64,000 bases of DNA from Dryomyza anilis (lineage: Eukaryota > Arthropoda > Insecta > Diptera > Dryomyzidae): contig OX638130.1 of assembly GCA_951804985.1 (NCBI GenBank), forward strand, positions 33,084,554 through 33,148,553. Reading direction: 5' to 3'. This document shows, in pieces, positions 1-11,437 of the stretch (its first letter is position 1; the number at the start of each line of letters is the position of its first letter). Below the pieces are notes generated by a model. The model was not told where the DNA came from and ran no database searches. It saw nothing but the letters and a program-made list of their open reading frames with translations. Position numbers and translations under genes: made by a program.

Positions 1-2821
1 GGATGTTTGCTTTAAATTTCCCAATATTAAAAATGTCGGGAAAAACAGAGGCAGGGAGATTGTTCCACAAACGTATCGTGCGACTGAAGAACGAATTATC
101 TCTGTAATGCGTGGTTCTGTTGAGAACCGAGTGAACTACGAAGGGGTGGGCTTGGTTCGATGCCCGAGTAGAACGAGAGAATACACGACCTGGTGGAATC
201 AGGCCATGTATTTCCCTCGAACACTTACCATTGTAATACCTATAAAACAGGCTTACACACCCTACGGTCCTTCGGTGCTCAAGAGAACCAATAGATGATG
301 AAATATTTTCATCCCCTATTAAATATATTGCACGTTGTTGGATTCGATCCAGGAACTCCAAAGAAGATTTTGAAGCCCCTGCCCATATGTGCGAATTGTA
401 TTTCATCTTAGGCCGAATATAGGTGGTGTAGACAATGCGCAAGTCAGCGGGAGTGAAGTATGTCTTACACCGTTTCAAAAAACCGAGGCACTTGGCCGCT
501 TCTTTCGACACATCAAATATGTGATCACTCCAACGGAGGTCACATTGAATTGATATACCCAGAACGTCAAAAGCAGCTGACTGCGCAATATCCACAGAGT
601 CCATATGGAGGGGAGGGAGGGGTGAATCCATTCTTTTGTGAGATAACAGACAACATTGGGTCTTGCTAGCATTAAAATCAACTCTATTTGCAAGACCCCA
701 CTCGGAGATTGTTTTAAGGTCATTATTGAGTGTATCATTCATTGTGCGCCTTTTACTCTCAATCTCCAAAGAGTTTGGGCGCTTGTTGAACGAATATGAG
801 TGACAAATGTTACTGTCATCTGCAAAGGAATGGATTGGGTTCTGGGTCGATGACAGAAGGTCATTGATAAAAACCAGAAATAGGGACGGGGATAGCACAG
901 AACCCTGCGGGACTCCAGAATTGATGGAATGTTGTTCTGAGAAAACACCATCCATCGCAACTCGTATTGAACGACCCTGGAGAAAACTCGATATCCATCG
1001 AGTAAAAGAATTACCGACACCATATGCAATAAGTTTTGATACCAGGGCTTCATGCCACACTCGATCAAAAGCCTTGGAAATATCAAGAGCAACCACCTTA
1101 CTCTCCCCGAAAAGATGAATACAATTATTCCACTTTTCGGAGAGGACCGCCATCAATTCACCGGTGGACCTGGTCCTACGGAAACCATATTGCCGGTCAC
1201 TAAGTAATTCGTTTCGCTCCAGATAGTTCACAAGGTGGAAGTTTATTACGCTTTCCATTACCTTGGATAGCGCAGAGCATATTGCAATGGGTCGGTAATT
1301 AGCAGGGTTCGTATCCTCACCCTATTTCGGAAGATGGAAAAACTCCTGTCGTGTAGGAGATGTTGAAAAGGTTACGCAATGGACAAGCCAGCGTTGACGC
1401 ACACTTCTTCAACACATGGGCAGATATGCCATCAGGTCCGGAGGCTTTGTTAATATTGAGATTTGCTAAAACCTTTTTAACTGCCCGAGTTCGAAAATGT
1501 ATCTCCGGCATTGCAGAAGAAACAAATTCAACGACGGGCAGTGGTTGATTGCTATCTGGGAGCGTTGAATTATTTGCAAATAATTCAGCCAAGAGATTAG
1601 CTTTATCAACCGGGTCAGTGAAGGTCTGGCCATTCATAACAAGGGTTGGAGTAGACGATGTCGTCTGATTCTTCACCCTTTTAACAAATGACCAGACATT
1701 TTTACTACTTCTATGGTAGAGAAGGACCTTTTTGCGCGCGTTTTGTTCGTGTAGAAACTTTTCACGTGCGATCACGGCATTACAGCGATTCCTAGCCTGT
1801 ATGCGAAGTCTTTCAGTATCAGCATTCTTATTAGAACGCCAATTCTGAAAGGCTTCCTCTTTCGACCTGACTGCAATCCTGCAAGTCTCATTAAACCAAG
1901 AGTGGTCCTTGGGTTTAATGCTAATCTTTTTATAAGGTTTGAAGGACCACATACCCAATAAAATAATATTTTGTACCATTAAGGCCGCGGCATTTATGTC
2001 TCTATCTGCGAAACACAATTTCCAATTAAAGTTGCGAAAAAAATCATTTAACGCAACCCAATTTGCTTTTTCGTAAAGCCATACAGTTCTCTTCGGGGCT
2101 TTAATCGAAGAGACGCGTAAACTAGAATACGAAAATGCAGCGGAAACAATACAGTTGTCGGAATTACCAAGAGGTGCAAGGACTTTTACATCATATTTTT
2201 CATGATGCGAAGTCAGAAAAAGGTCTAGGACTTTTTGGCTCTGCACGCCGACGCGTGGGAGGTACGTCGGCTCCTTCACCAGTTGCGTGATTTGATTGCA
2301 CTCGGCAAACAGCTCAACATAACAACCCTCCTGTGTTGATAGACCCGAGTGGCTCAACCAAGTGGCGTTGTGCACATTAAACCAGCAACAACAATTTCAC
2401 TGCCTGGAAACTGTTCCAAAATATTTGAGATCGAATCTGATAGTGCATCTAACTTGTTACAGGTAGAAACCCTATCTAGATTCGGACTCCTATAAATAAA
2501 ACACAAGTGCATGATGTGTTGCAAGATTTTGAATTTAATCCACATAGAATTAAATTCATTGTCCGAAACACTATGTTGCTGCTGGTGCTGGTACGCAACG
2601 TCACTTCGAATAAAAAGGGCGAGACCCCTATGGGCAGAGAATAATGGCAGTAGGTGGTACCCTGGTATCTGAAAATCCAGCGGATCTGCACCCTCACTAA
2701 CCTGGGTTTCACCTAATGCCATTATATGTGGCCTATAGACAGACACATGTGCATACACAGAGAACAAAATCGACCTCAGTCCACGAACGTTGCAAAAATC
2801 TATACGAAAGTTTTGCGACAT
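1..2821 (-). pseudogene. Non-LTR retrotransposon ORF2 (APE endonuclease + reverse transcriptase), broken, runs off window start
   Basis: This is an APE-type non-LTR element read right to left. The start at 2821 opens with MSQNFRIDFCNVRGLRS, an endonuclease N-terminus; GETQ and SDNEFNSMW motifs follow. Near 2375 the GDFN catalytic segment is damaged: a deletion of about 4 bases removes Asp-Phe and shifts frame, and a second reading frame carries the rest of the endonuclease and the RT N-terminus (ASGPDGI, GVFPSS) down to 1317. A short internal loss follows at the RT WKIA region. Beyond it, in a third frame, come ANYRPI, QYGFRR, DISKAFDRVWH, GVPQGSVLSP and the catalytic FADD box (around 800-830). 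The conserved tail SRTIRLWNNLPASVFPD lies at 20-100. The product would nick DNA and reverse transcribe its own RNA. The clade is Jockey/CR1-like at best. No ORF1 is visible upstream. Confidence 0.85.
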
Positions 2822-3350
2822 TTTCGCTACTGGGTGAATTTAAAACATACAAACATACTAATAGCTGGCACAGCTGAGAACAGATGAGAGCGTAAGCTAA
2901 GAGCGTTACGCACTCTTGCAGTCTCAACTATGCACGCAGTTAGCGCGGAGTAGGATGGGGGAGGGACGGAAAACAATCAACAAACCTGAGCAATTGCAAC
3001 AGAGAGCATAGAAAGGCCCTTTGCGCTGGCAATTGCAATGAAAAAAAAAACGGCGAGTGCAGAGTGCAGCAAGTCACAGGCAGCGAAAACCGGTTCTGCT
3101 CTATTATTGTTGTTGTGATTTTTGTATTTCTATTTTATTTTTAATTATTTGTTTTGCGTAATTTATTTTTTTATTTTTAATAATGTTTTTTATTGTCCAC
3201 GACGAATGTAGTTATTGTTATTTAGTTAAATTTGTTATTTGTTTGGTTGGTTGATGTTGTTTAGTTTGGCGGCACATTTTTAAACATATAAAACGACGGA
3301 CGGAAAACGTTTAAATACTGGTGGACGACACGACACGTCCGTCTCCCATA
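2822..3350. other. Non-coding stretch upstream of the non-LTR element
   Basis: This stretch could be the 5' untranslated leader of the non-LTR element, which reads leftward from 2821. It holds T-rich runs but no Gag-like ORF1 with zinc knuckles. Coding sequence of the next element, the 412-like integrase, starts at 3363. Confidence 0.4.
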
Positions 3351-3362
3351 AAAGCAGTGACG

Positions 3363-4104
3363 CTACTTGAGGTTCTTGTCATATTGTTTTTTCGACACCT
3401 CCTTGGCCCTACATTGATTTTTCCTGACGAACTCGTGTGATCGCTGTATTTGGTACTTTAGTACCTTATTATAGTGTTCTGCGTTATCTATAGATGAACA
3501 TTTACGCTTTAAATTCGTAGGCATGTCGAAGTCAAACCCGTACAACGTACGGAATGGTGTTTGACCCGTTGACGTATGATACGTGTTATTATGCACATGC
3601 ATTGCAGAATTTAACCATTGGTCCCAGTTTGACCCATCCTCTTTTGCAAAACTACGTAAATATTCAGCTAGTGGACGATGACTTCGTTCCAATGACCCAT
3701 TTGTCTGTGGATGGTAGGGTGTTATATGTAATTTTTTAATTCCTAACAATTTACTTGTATCCGAAAATAGTTTGTTCGAAGTTCGATCCATTGTCTGTTA
3801 CCAATACTTTGGGTATATTGTGGCGTGTAACTATTTCGTTGAAGAATGCTTTTGCTACGGTGTTGGCTTCCGCATCGGGTATAGCAACACAGCACATAAA
3901 TTTAGAAAAATCGTCCTGAAACGTTAAGATGTATTTATTCCCTGAAATGGTTTCAGGCAGAATACCCACCAGGTCCATGTACACTTTGTCAAAGTGTCTG
4001 ACTGGCGAATCAGTTAGAACCATTGGCATCTTCGTCAGCCTTGAACTCTTGTTTACCTGGCATTTTGAACAATTTTTCACATAATCCTTTATTTGCTTCT
4101 GCAT
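3363..4104 (-). pseudogene. Integrase of the 412-like element (two frames)
   Basis: The upstream frame (4104 to 3751) holds the Cys pair of the zinc-binding region (NCSKCQVNKSS) and two catalytic-core aspartates, in MDLVGILPE and TDNGSNFE. The downstream frame (3791 to 3363) continues with TPYHPQTNGSLERSHRPL, which contains the conserved Glu, and then the GFDFDMP region. The core triad is therefore still encoded, but a frameshift near 3760-3790 splits it. The enzyme would insert the cDNA copy into chromosomal DNA. The C-terminal tail ends at 3363 and looks truncated. Confidence 0.85.
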
Positions 4105-4365
4105 ACCCTTCCATCGGTACTATTGTCGAATTCTAATAAATGTTTTTACGCCCCCTTGGTGACCACCTAACGGTGGTCACCGTCTCTATGTCCCGAGGTT
4201 CAGTTAGAATTATTATATTGTCATTTTCCTTTGTTATCAAATCGTCAGGATTGCATTCTGACTGTTTCTTATCGTTTTCCTTGACTCTTTTCATGGTTTT
4301 TGAACGTGTCTGTACTACAACTTCTTTTTCATTATTATTCGGTATGCGGCTAAGCGCATCAGCGT

Positions 4366-4698
4366 TTAAATTACTTTTCCCGGTTTGTAATGAATTTCGA
4401 AATCATATTCCGATAATTTGTGTCGGAAACGCGCAAGACGTGATGTCTGATCTTTTAAGTTTGCTATACCCTTTAGGGGCTGATGATCTGTATAAATTTT
4501 AAATGGTCTTTCCAAAAGATATGCCCTAAAATTTTTTGTTGCCCATACAATTTCCAAAAATTCTTTCTCTATAGTAGAGTAGCGTGTTTCCGCATCGTTA
4601 AGAGACCTACTGGCTAACGCGATCGGACGGTCGCTTCCAACTTCACCTTGCGAAGGAACCGCGCCAATTGCTTCGTTACTGGCGTCTGTCGTGAGCAA
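4366..4698 (-). pseudogene. RNase H domain of the 412-like element
   Basis: The fragment starts MLTTDASNEAIGAV, whose Asp is the usual first RNase H catalytic residue. It continues through SRSLNDAETRYSTIEKEFLEIVWATK with the second acidic residue, then YTDHQPLKGI with the third. It ends at HYKPGKVI, just before the usual N-A-D-x-LSR motif, where the frame is lost. The + strand at 4340-4375 still encodes ALSRIPNN-like residues in another frame. The domain would degrade the RNA strand of the RNA-DNA hybrid. Confidence 0.8.
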
Positions 4699-4719
4699 AT
4701 AGGGTTCGTTAAAATCCGG

Positions 4720-5791
4720 TTACGCTAGTATGGGTGGTGACATAGTTGCCTCTTTAAGTTTTAAAAATGAATTCTGACAATTATCATTCCATATGAACTT
4801 AGCGTCCTTTTTAAGCAAACAGTTTATTGGTAATGGCAGTTTCGCCATACCTCCTATAAATTTTCTGTAATAATTAATTAAGCCTAAAATGCCTGAATTT
4901 CCTTCCTTTTTTTCGGAACTGAAATATTTTTTACACACTCTACTTTGGCTGGGTCTGGTAGGGCACCTAACTCAGAACACTTATGTCCTAAAAATATAAC
5001 CTCGCGTCGCAAAAACTGAACATTTTCTGAATTTAATTTCCAATTATGTTCTCTCAGCTTTTGCAAAACCTTGCATAGCCTATGCTCATGTTCTGCTAAA
5101 CTATTTCCATAAACCACTATGTCATCTAAATAAAAGAAACAATCAGTAGCCTGTAAACCTGTTAGTATGTGGTTCATTATCCTTTCCAAGGCGACATGCT
5201 TGGTGAAATAATTCCATCGTCTAACATCTTTGATACTTGTCTATTAATCTCATTTCAATGCATATGAGGAAGTTTATACTGTTTCTGATTTATTGGTGGC
5301 TGATTCCATTGTGTGGGTATTTCATGTTTTAATATCGGAGTGAATGTTAATTCATCCCCTTCCAAATGAAAAACGTCATGATATGACAAGCAAATATTTT
5401 GCAAAGAGGTAACTTCTTCTTTATTTAATGATTCATCGATCTTCACATTACCTAATAATCCATCAATTCTATTTTTTATATTAACCGAGTTTATTGTATT
5501 TATTGTAGAACTCGCCTTTTTTGCTTCTATATATTTGTTAAAATTTGAAAATTGTGGCTTGAAATTGCTATCAATGGTTAACTCCATATCGGTGGCATTT
5601 AAAAATGATGCATATACTCTATTTTTTCTAACGTTTGTTAAACTCTCGCCCAAATATACTCCTGGCTGAATTTTCTGTTTGTGCAACAAAACTATAGGAA
5701 TTCTTGTTCTTAACGGCAGTGATACAACCATGGCTGTTCTGGGCTCTACCCAGATTTGTTGATTAAAATTAATATTTTCTTTGTCTTGCAA
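4720..5791 (-). pseudogene. Protease-RT linker and reverse transcriptase of the 412-like element, palm core deleted
   Basis: The first frame (5791-5255) encodes the linker (PIVLLHKQKIQPGVYLGES) and the RT entry QKQYKLPH. The next bases still read MLDDGIISPSMSPW, then jump to MERIMNHILTG. Fingers and the first palm aspartate, expected between these points, are missing, a loss of roughly 80-90 residues by comparison with relatives. The second frame (5189-4884) keeps the FFYLDDIVVYG active-site box and the thumb; 4938-4720 keeps GLINYYRKFI and the connection. A DGIVGRD protease end is readable near 5900. With the fingers gone the enzyme cannot work. Confidence 0.8.
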
Positions 5792-6419
5792 TGATTTTAA
5801 TGGAAATTTAACAAGGTGATTTTTGTCTTCATCAAAAAATGTAAGTTTTTTATTTAACGCATTTATTATAGATCTGGTCCAGAGATTGTCACGCCCGACT
5901 ATTCCATCTGCTGGTACCCCTTGTTCAAAACGCGCATAGCGATAATAATAAAAAGAAATATTGAAATTACTTCATTGCAAATTATACTCGCCCCTGTACG
6001 GAATATATCCACAGTCTTGCCAAACGTTTCAGCTGGTTTTACTTTCTTTACTTTATTTGCTTTCTTTATAATTTGTTTATTTTTAATTTCCTTAATTCCT
6101 ATATTCTGTTCATTATTCGCGTCAAGTTATGTATTAATATTATTTAGATCATTGTATGTTTTTGTTGGAAGATTTCTATCTTCATTAATATGTATTTTGA
6201 CTTTTTGTTCTTCATTTTCTGCGTTAATAATATTCGCTGTTTTATTTTGTTGTAGTGTCCTCTTTGGAACTTCTACAACTACCGGCCTTACTACACTATT
6301 TGCTAAGGGTCCCCAGTTTAGTGGCCTTGACTGGGCCCCTGGTAGTTTCCCTGCGGACTGCTTTTATTGTTTCATGCATCATATTTGCGTTTGGCATAAC
6401 AATTCATAGTAACATGTCC

Positions 6420-6910
6420 GTCCTTCTGCACCAAGTACAATATTTAGCGGGCCTGTTTGCAAAATTCCCATTACCATTATTTCCTTGAAAAACTTGTGTA
6501 TCGCGTTTAACACGACAATCCCCCTCGACATGTCCCCCTCCATGGCACCAATCGCATCTCAATCCTGGAGCACCCCCGCCTTGGTTCTGGATACCACCTT
6601 GACCATTTACCTAAGTTACGGGTGGCTGACTTCCTTGGGGAGCAGTATGTCCTGGAAAAACATCCCGACCCGAACGATCTGAACACTGTTCATGTCCATA
6701 AGTACGACAGTCACTGCAATACGGAGTGCTTCTCCGTGTATGCCATTCATCCCTCAGATGTCCCTTCTTCTTGCAAAAAGAACATGTATGTGTAGGCTGC
6801 TTCATTTTATGTTTTCTCTTCCGTCTCCTTTTTTTCATTGCCTTGGCCACCTGATGCATTACGATTATTTGGCATGAAGGTCGATGAGGGCTCATTGAAA
6901 TGGACTCCAA
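6420..6910 (-). pseudogene. Gag nucleocapsid region with several zinc knuckles
   Basis: Read leftward, the first knuckle-like unit is CSFCKKKGHLRDEW, in which the last Cys is replaced by Trp. A partial CSDCRTYGHEQC follows. In the next frame come an intact CDWCHGGGHVEGDC (about 6530-6575) and a damaged CTWCRRTDM. Multiple CCHC knuckles fit Gag of the 412/mdg1 group, where they package genomic RNA. Lys/Arg-rich KKRRRKRKHKMK precedes the first knuckle. Stops and frame changes separate the units. Confidence 0.65.
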
Positions 6911-6914
6911 ACTT

Positions 6915-7345
6915 GGCTATGACCTGCCTCTTCCAACAATTTCTCCAGTGTTGTTTGCTTACTGCTCAACATGAGCATTCGCAAAGTGTAATCCCGAAGT
7001 CCTAACTTAAATGAGCTTTTCATTATATTTACATTTAATCGTGCTTAATGCTGCCGACTGCAGGTTAACCAAACGCCTCGAGAAAGATCTAATACTTTCC
7101 CCCGGATACTGAGATGCCTTTCTAATGTCATATTGAATGGCATCTACTGACCTACATTCCAAGTACGTATTGGTTAACAGATTGTATAAATCATGTATTG
7201 TGTCAAACTCCTTTGAACTTACTAAGTCAAAAGCATCTCCCTGTAAACGAACCCTAACGCCTTTACTTAATAAACTCCTGCATTTGTTCAGGCTTCAGTT
7301 CTGCCCTCACCACTTCACATCCTTCAATAAAACGATGAAGATCCG
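6915..7345 (-). pseudogene. Gag capsid-like remnant
   Basis: No long reading frame survives. Read leftward in shifting frames, the sequence gives DLHRFIEGCEVVRAELKPEQ, then RLQGDAFDLVSS, IRKASQYPGESIRSFSRRL and LEKLLEEAGH-like pieces, the pattern of a retrotransposon capsid helix bundle. At least three frame changes and a stop interrupt it. Its place directly upstream of the zinc knuckles supports the call. Confidence 0.55.
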
Positions 7346-7380
7346 TCCTCAGTGATGATGAGTCTGCACCTGCAGACTAG

Positions 7381-7468
7381 TGCATGTCTCAATACTGTTT
7401 ATCAATTCCCAAAATTTTATTGAAATCGAAGAAGGTGAGTTCCAATCGCTGGTCGATTTGGTGTGGAA
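7381..7468. repeat. Single end of the fold-back repeat family (see 20,600 and 50,889)
   Basis: The stretch AAAATTTTATTGAAATCGAA followed by GGTCGATTTGGTGTGGAATG matches the right end of the two longer elements elsewhere in the window. Only one end is present. It abuts the broken 412-like Gag. Confidence 0.6.
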
Positions 7469-8804
7469 TGGTCCATATATACATATTTTTTTTTAAATTT
7501 ACATTGAAGTATTTTTTTTTTCAAATCTGTTTTCTATTACATTGGAAAAATAAAAATAATTTTATTTTGCCAAATAAAAAAAAAAAAAAATTATTTGCAT
7601 ATTCGGTTACTCAAGATCGTAAAAAAAAAATTAACATACAATGATTTTTTTAATATAAATTTTTTGTTATTTTTAAAATCATAATAGCAATCAGTGCTGT
7701 GTTCACACGCTTTAAAATGCAATAAAATCATTTAGTTTTTATTAGTTATACACTGGAGGGTCCGTAGTTTGGAATCTCAGTGTTATTTCAATTATTATAT
7801 TGTCATTTTTCTTTTCAGACAATTTGTAAAATTTCGATTTTTTAATAAAACTATGATTAAATTAAAATGTATGTAATCGCTGTTACTATGTAATTATTTT
7901 CATAGTACAGAAGTCATTTACGAGAAATGTCAAGCGTAAACTTATTATTTAGAATATTATAAAATATTAAAATTTTTATTATTTCTAAATGTTACTTCTG
8001 ACTACACATTCGCAAAAATATATTGATTTTTTTTATCGCATTTTATTTTTCATTTAATTTGATATAAAAATTAATTCTCTTTATCAACAGCCATCCATGC
8101 TGCGAAAAACTGATACGTTTTGAAAATAAATATTTGTTTGATTTTATAGTGTTATCTTTTTATATATAATGAAAAGTTTTAGTGTTGAATTTTTGTTATC
8201 ATTTAATTAATTAAAGAACACTTTTATTATTTTAACACTTTTATTATTACCTCCACTTGAGGCTCACTAAACTACTATCTTTTAAATTGCAACGAAAGTT
8301 ATTAACAATACCTTCGTTGCAAGCTTTTCTTAAATTCTATTTTCACTATTTTCTAGTGAGTTTTCACTTTCACTCAATTTTGGTGTACGTGACTTTTGAA
8401 GAAAGTCCGACTTGCAGTTTTTGGCTGACACCAATTGCGAAATATCAGAATTGTTGGCAAACGCTGCTTTGCTTATTTTAACACCCAAAATTATGCAATG
8501 GAAAATTGTATTGCAAGCCTCTTGAAAGAGGTGTGGTCTAAGTAAAGCTTTAGCGCTTTGCCAAATTATTGCAAGCTTCTGCTAACTGTGCAAGCTAATC
8601 TGAAAGAGGTGTGGTCTAAGCAAAGCATTAGTGCTTCGCCAAATTTTTTTTCATTGTTGCCAACGTGAAGCGTTGGGACAATGCTATGAACATCTTGTTG
8701 TACAACATGAGTTCAACATGATATGAAAAACGTGATGCGCTCAACATGTGCACAGCAACATCCAAAACTGAATGAATAGTGAAGAACCATAAAGAAAAGA
8801 AACC
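7469..8804. other. AT-rich DNA without recognisable genes
   Basis: Long A and T runs dominate. The only structure I see is a pair of direct copies sharing GAAAGAGGTGTGGTCTAAG, beginning at about 8524 and 8600 and each about 45 bases, 77 bases apart. Short open frames here have low-complexity composition and no recognisable domain. Confidence 0.5.
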
Positions 8805-9520
8805 AGTTGGGAAGGTTAGATCACATGGGAAATTTTAAAGTAGGTGTAATTATGATAGTTAGAATTATCAAAATTATAGTCGGTCTAAGCCGACTATAAA
8901 TACCCTACACATATGTGTGGTTACCATTCAAAGTGATATATAGGTCACCAGGGTATACGAATCCTGAAAATAACTACAAACATTCAATCGCTGAAGAATT
9001 TCCATTCATTTGATACCCATATTTACAAATGGGTAGGTGTACCGAATTTCGATTTTTTTTAATGAACCACAGGTCTTTTCGACGGAAAACATTATTATCA
9101 CGTACTTGAGCATGATGTCAATATATATTTGACCAAAAAAGTTTACCTAAGCACGTATACATAAAAATTGATCTTTATATGTACATTTTATATGAGGTAT
9201 TTGAACATAAGTGGTCGGATCATAGGTCACAATGAACCGATCTCGCACATACAGCGTAGGTATATTAGTAATCAAAGTTATAAGTTTCATTTATCTAGCT
9301 CTTCAATTTTAAAAGTAGTAGGGATTTCAACAGACAGACAGACAGACAGACGGACAGACAGACGGACAGACAGACAGACGGACATCACTAAATCGACTCA
9401 AGAGGTCATGCTGATCAAGAATATATATACTTTTCCATATCGGAGATGCTTCCTTCTGGGTGTTACAAACGGCGTACCAAACTGAATATACCCTTTCACT
9501 CTTAGTGTAGGGTATAAAAA
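8805..9520 (+). repeat. Dispersed repeat with CAGACAGACGG core, copy 1
   Basis: It begins AGTTGGGAAGGTTAG and passes an internal inverted pair around AGTCGGTCTAAGCCGACTAT and ATACCCTACAC. It carries an imperfect (CAGA)n/(CGGA)n run at 9331-9382, then TGATCAAGAATATATATACT, and ends GTGTAGGGTATAAAAA. Two other copies lie at 27,969-28,430 (reverse) and 49,699-50,250. The GTGTAGGGTAT end is the inverse of the ATACCCTACAC start. It carries no protein-coding signature, so it is a non-autonomous dispersed element of unknown class. Confidence 0.75.
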
Positions 9521-9562
9521 GTGTGAGCTAATTCACAACAAAAGGACCCAAGAGCACGCCCT

Positions 9563-9907
9563 GTGTTGCCGAGTCATTTTGTATTCTCTGATGATGAAAT
9601 CGACCTTATGACTGATGAAAGCGGTGAGCTTAGATACAGCCCGTCCGAGCCATCTTTATCTGGTCAGCGCATTGATGTTGACGTCGATGCCACTAATAAC
9701 GCCGGTGCTGAGCAGAATGCCGCACGCGTGACATTTTGTCAGTTTCGGCCGCCGCTGAGCTTTGAGTCTAGACCTCGCCCGTCTGGACGAGAGCACGGGC
9801 TGCGATCTGAGTCTACGCCTCGTCCGTCTGGACCAGATCATAGGCAGCGATTCGAGCAAATCCCAGGTGTCGATCCAGACAACAGGCAGCGATCCGTCTG
9901 GGCCTAA
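9563..9907 (+). CDS. Unrecognised 114-residue open frame, acidic then Arg/Pro/Ser-rich
   Basis: I do not recognise this protein. The first third is acidic (FSDDEIDLMTDESGEL). The second part carries a near-repeat of about 18 residues (SFESRPRPSGREHGLR / SESTPRPSGPDHRQRF / DPDNRQRS), so it probably grew by tandem duplication. GC content is higher than in the surroundings. It lies just upstream of, and on the same strand as, a BEL/Pao protease fragment, so it may be a scrap of that element's Gag. No zinc knuckle is visible. It could equally be a chance frame in GC-richer DNA. Confidence 0.3.
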   Translation: MLPSHFVFSDDEIDLMTDESGELRYSPSEPSLSGQRIDVDVDATNNAGAEQNAARVTFCQFRPPLSFESRPRPSGREHGLRSESTPRPSGPDHRQRFEQIPGVDPDNRQRSVWA

Positions 9908-9974
9908 TCGACGTGCGTAAATCGATACGTGCGTGAGGCCAGACGTTATAAAATAAATCAGAGTTCATGTTAGA

Positions 9975-10624
9975 CGCGAGCGACAGCAGGATGTCAGACA
10001 GCGCAACTCTGAGCGAAGTGAGGCGATAATTCTCAACCGCACCACAGCGCTTGCACCTACCGCGAAGATAATGATCATCGTCGATAGAAGCAGTGTGAGT
10101 GTGTTATTGGACCCCTGAAGTGCCACGTCCGTTATCTCGCTTGCGAATCGACTACGTTTAAAGGTCAACCGTATGGGGACTCAACTGATGAGTTTTTTTG
10201 AAGTACGTAGCAATGTCACCAGTGGCGAAGGCATTAATGAATATTCGCACGTTCAAGACGGGTTTTCGCGCACTGCACCGACGCAAACTTTGGATGCTCG
10301 TCAGTTTCGTCATTACGAGACCCTTAAGCTGTCTCTGGGCAAATTGATTTGTTCTTGGGAGTAGAAGTGTACCACAGAATTATGATTGCGGGCCTGATGC
10401 CAAATGGGCCAGGTCAGCCAATCACGCAAAATACGAGTCTGGGATTGACTGGGCTGGGGCTTGTTTCATTTACATTTAAGATTATGAATAGAAATCGCAT
10501 CACCAATAAAAATAGAATTAAACGTAACCTAACTTATTTTATTCCAGCAGAATTTAGCTATGTTGCAGTGAGGCTGCAAGGTGTCCGGAAATGTTTACGG
10601 CAAAAGAATAAACGTATATTTTAG
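9975..10624 (+). pseudogene. BEL/Pao retrotransposon protease fragment
   Basis: Frames change several times, but protease landmarks of BEL/Pao elements are readable. They are a VLLDP-SATSVIS active-site-like segment near 10,090-10,130, followed by RLRLK; GFRALH- and TRPLSCLW-like pieces (10,260-10,340); and then EVYHRIMIAGLMPNGPGQP with QNTSLG (10,365-10,440). The C-terminal open frame 10,349-10,624 continues into a TFKI-NRNRITNKNRIKR stretch. In this family the protease cuts the Gag-Pol polyprotein. No RT or integrase follows. A separate, larger BEL copy lies at 35.6-38.9 kb. Confidence 0.6.
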
Positions 10625-11121
10625 TTTGTACAGTACTCCGAAAAAATCGAGTACTCAGTGGTGTCCAAAGAGGACGTCGAGGATTCTCCTACGCTATAAG
10701 CATTTAACTATTAATACGCATTGATAATTTATTGGAATAAATTACCACCTTTAACCTTTCAAAACTAAAAGATTTGTTTATTTTCTTAAAATTAGCTAAC
10801 GACACCACCGATAGGGAGTAGCGCCGTAGAGAGCTAAATTGGGCGAAGACAAGGCCGCTGTTAAACAAAAGGAATTATCGAAAAATAGTAAGTCGACGTT
10901 TATGTGAATTGCTTCCAAACAGAGGACGAAGCCATACAAGTTATTAAAGATGTTATCAAAATCCACAAAGCCGAAGTATTCGTTATGCATAGCTGTGTGT
11001 CAAACTCTTAGAAGATTAATATAAACCTAAATAATCCCGCAGAGAGCGACTCAGTGAACGTGGAAAGTGAAAAACTTGATAGAATACTTGTTATGCACTG
11101 GAAGTCTAGCACGAACGATTT
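10625..11121. other. No gene seen
   Basis: AT-rich sequence with short frames that show no family motif. The + strand at 10,796-11,000 is somewhat more balanced in composition but gives no recognisable protein. Confidence 0.4.
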
Positions 11122-11383
11122 GGCACACTCGGTGTGCTGTGATGTAGGTGTTGAATTCTCAGGAATACTGCGTATGGCACACCCAATGTGATGTATGTGT
11201 TGGACCCTCGGGAGTGCTGCGAATGGCACACCCAATGTGTTGCGATTATGTATTGAACCCTCGGGAGTGCTGCGAATGGCACACTCAATGTGTTGCGAAT
11301 ACGTGTTGAACCCTCGGGAGTGCTGCGAATGGCACACCCAATGTGCTGCGATTACGTGTTGAACCCTCGGGGGTGCTGGGATG
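11122..11383. repeat. Minisatellite, about 53-bp unit, five copies
   Basis: Units start at GGCACACYCAATGTG near 11,122, 11,176, 11,225, 11,278 and 11,331, so spacings run 54, 49, 53 and 53. Each carries GAACCCTCGGGAGTGCTGCG. The first two units are the most diverged and the last three are nearly identical. Confidence 0.9.
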
Positions 11384-11437
11384 CGTGTGATTAAATGCTA
11401 GGTTACAAGTGCGAGTGAGAGCATTCGAATTTTTTTG

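Larger units (their letters stand above)
3363..7380 (-). mobile_element. 412/mdg1-like Ty3/gypsy retrotransposon, internally deleted, no LTRs seen
   Basis: The order on the minus strand is Gag remnant, zinc knuckles, protease end, RT, RNase H, integrase, which is the Ty3/gypsy order. The linker and RT entry (INQKQYKLPH, MLDDGIISP) resemble the 412/mdg1 group, and the same protein family recurs at 55.5-56.5 kb. Frames break in Gag, between protease and RT, inside RT and inside integrase. Neither end shows a recognisable long terminal repeat. The left end meets the non-LTR leader and the right end meets a fold-back repeat end, so both LTRs were probably lost. It cannot be autonomous. Confidence 0.8.

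Noticed and set aside
5921..6409. Hydrophobic 162-residue plus-strand frame resembling a membrane protein
   Set aside because: Antisense to the Lys-rich linker between Gag and protease of the 412-like element.
9331..9382. CAGACAGA run as a possible CRISPR or functional satellite
   Set aside because: No spacers or repeat-spacer alternation. It is the simple-repeat core of a dispersed eukaryotic repeat found in three copies.
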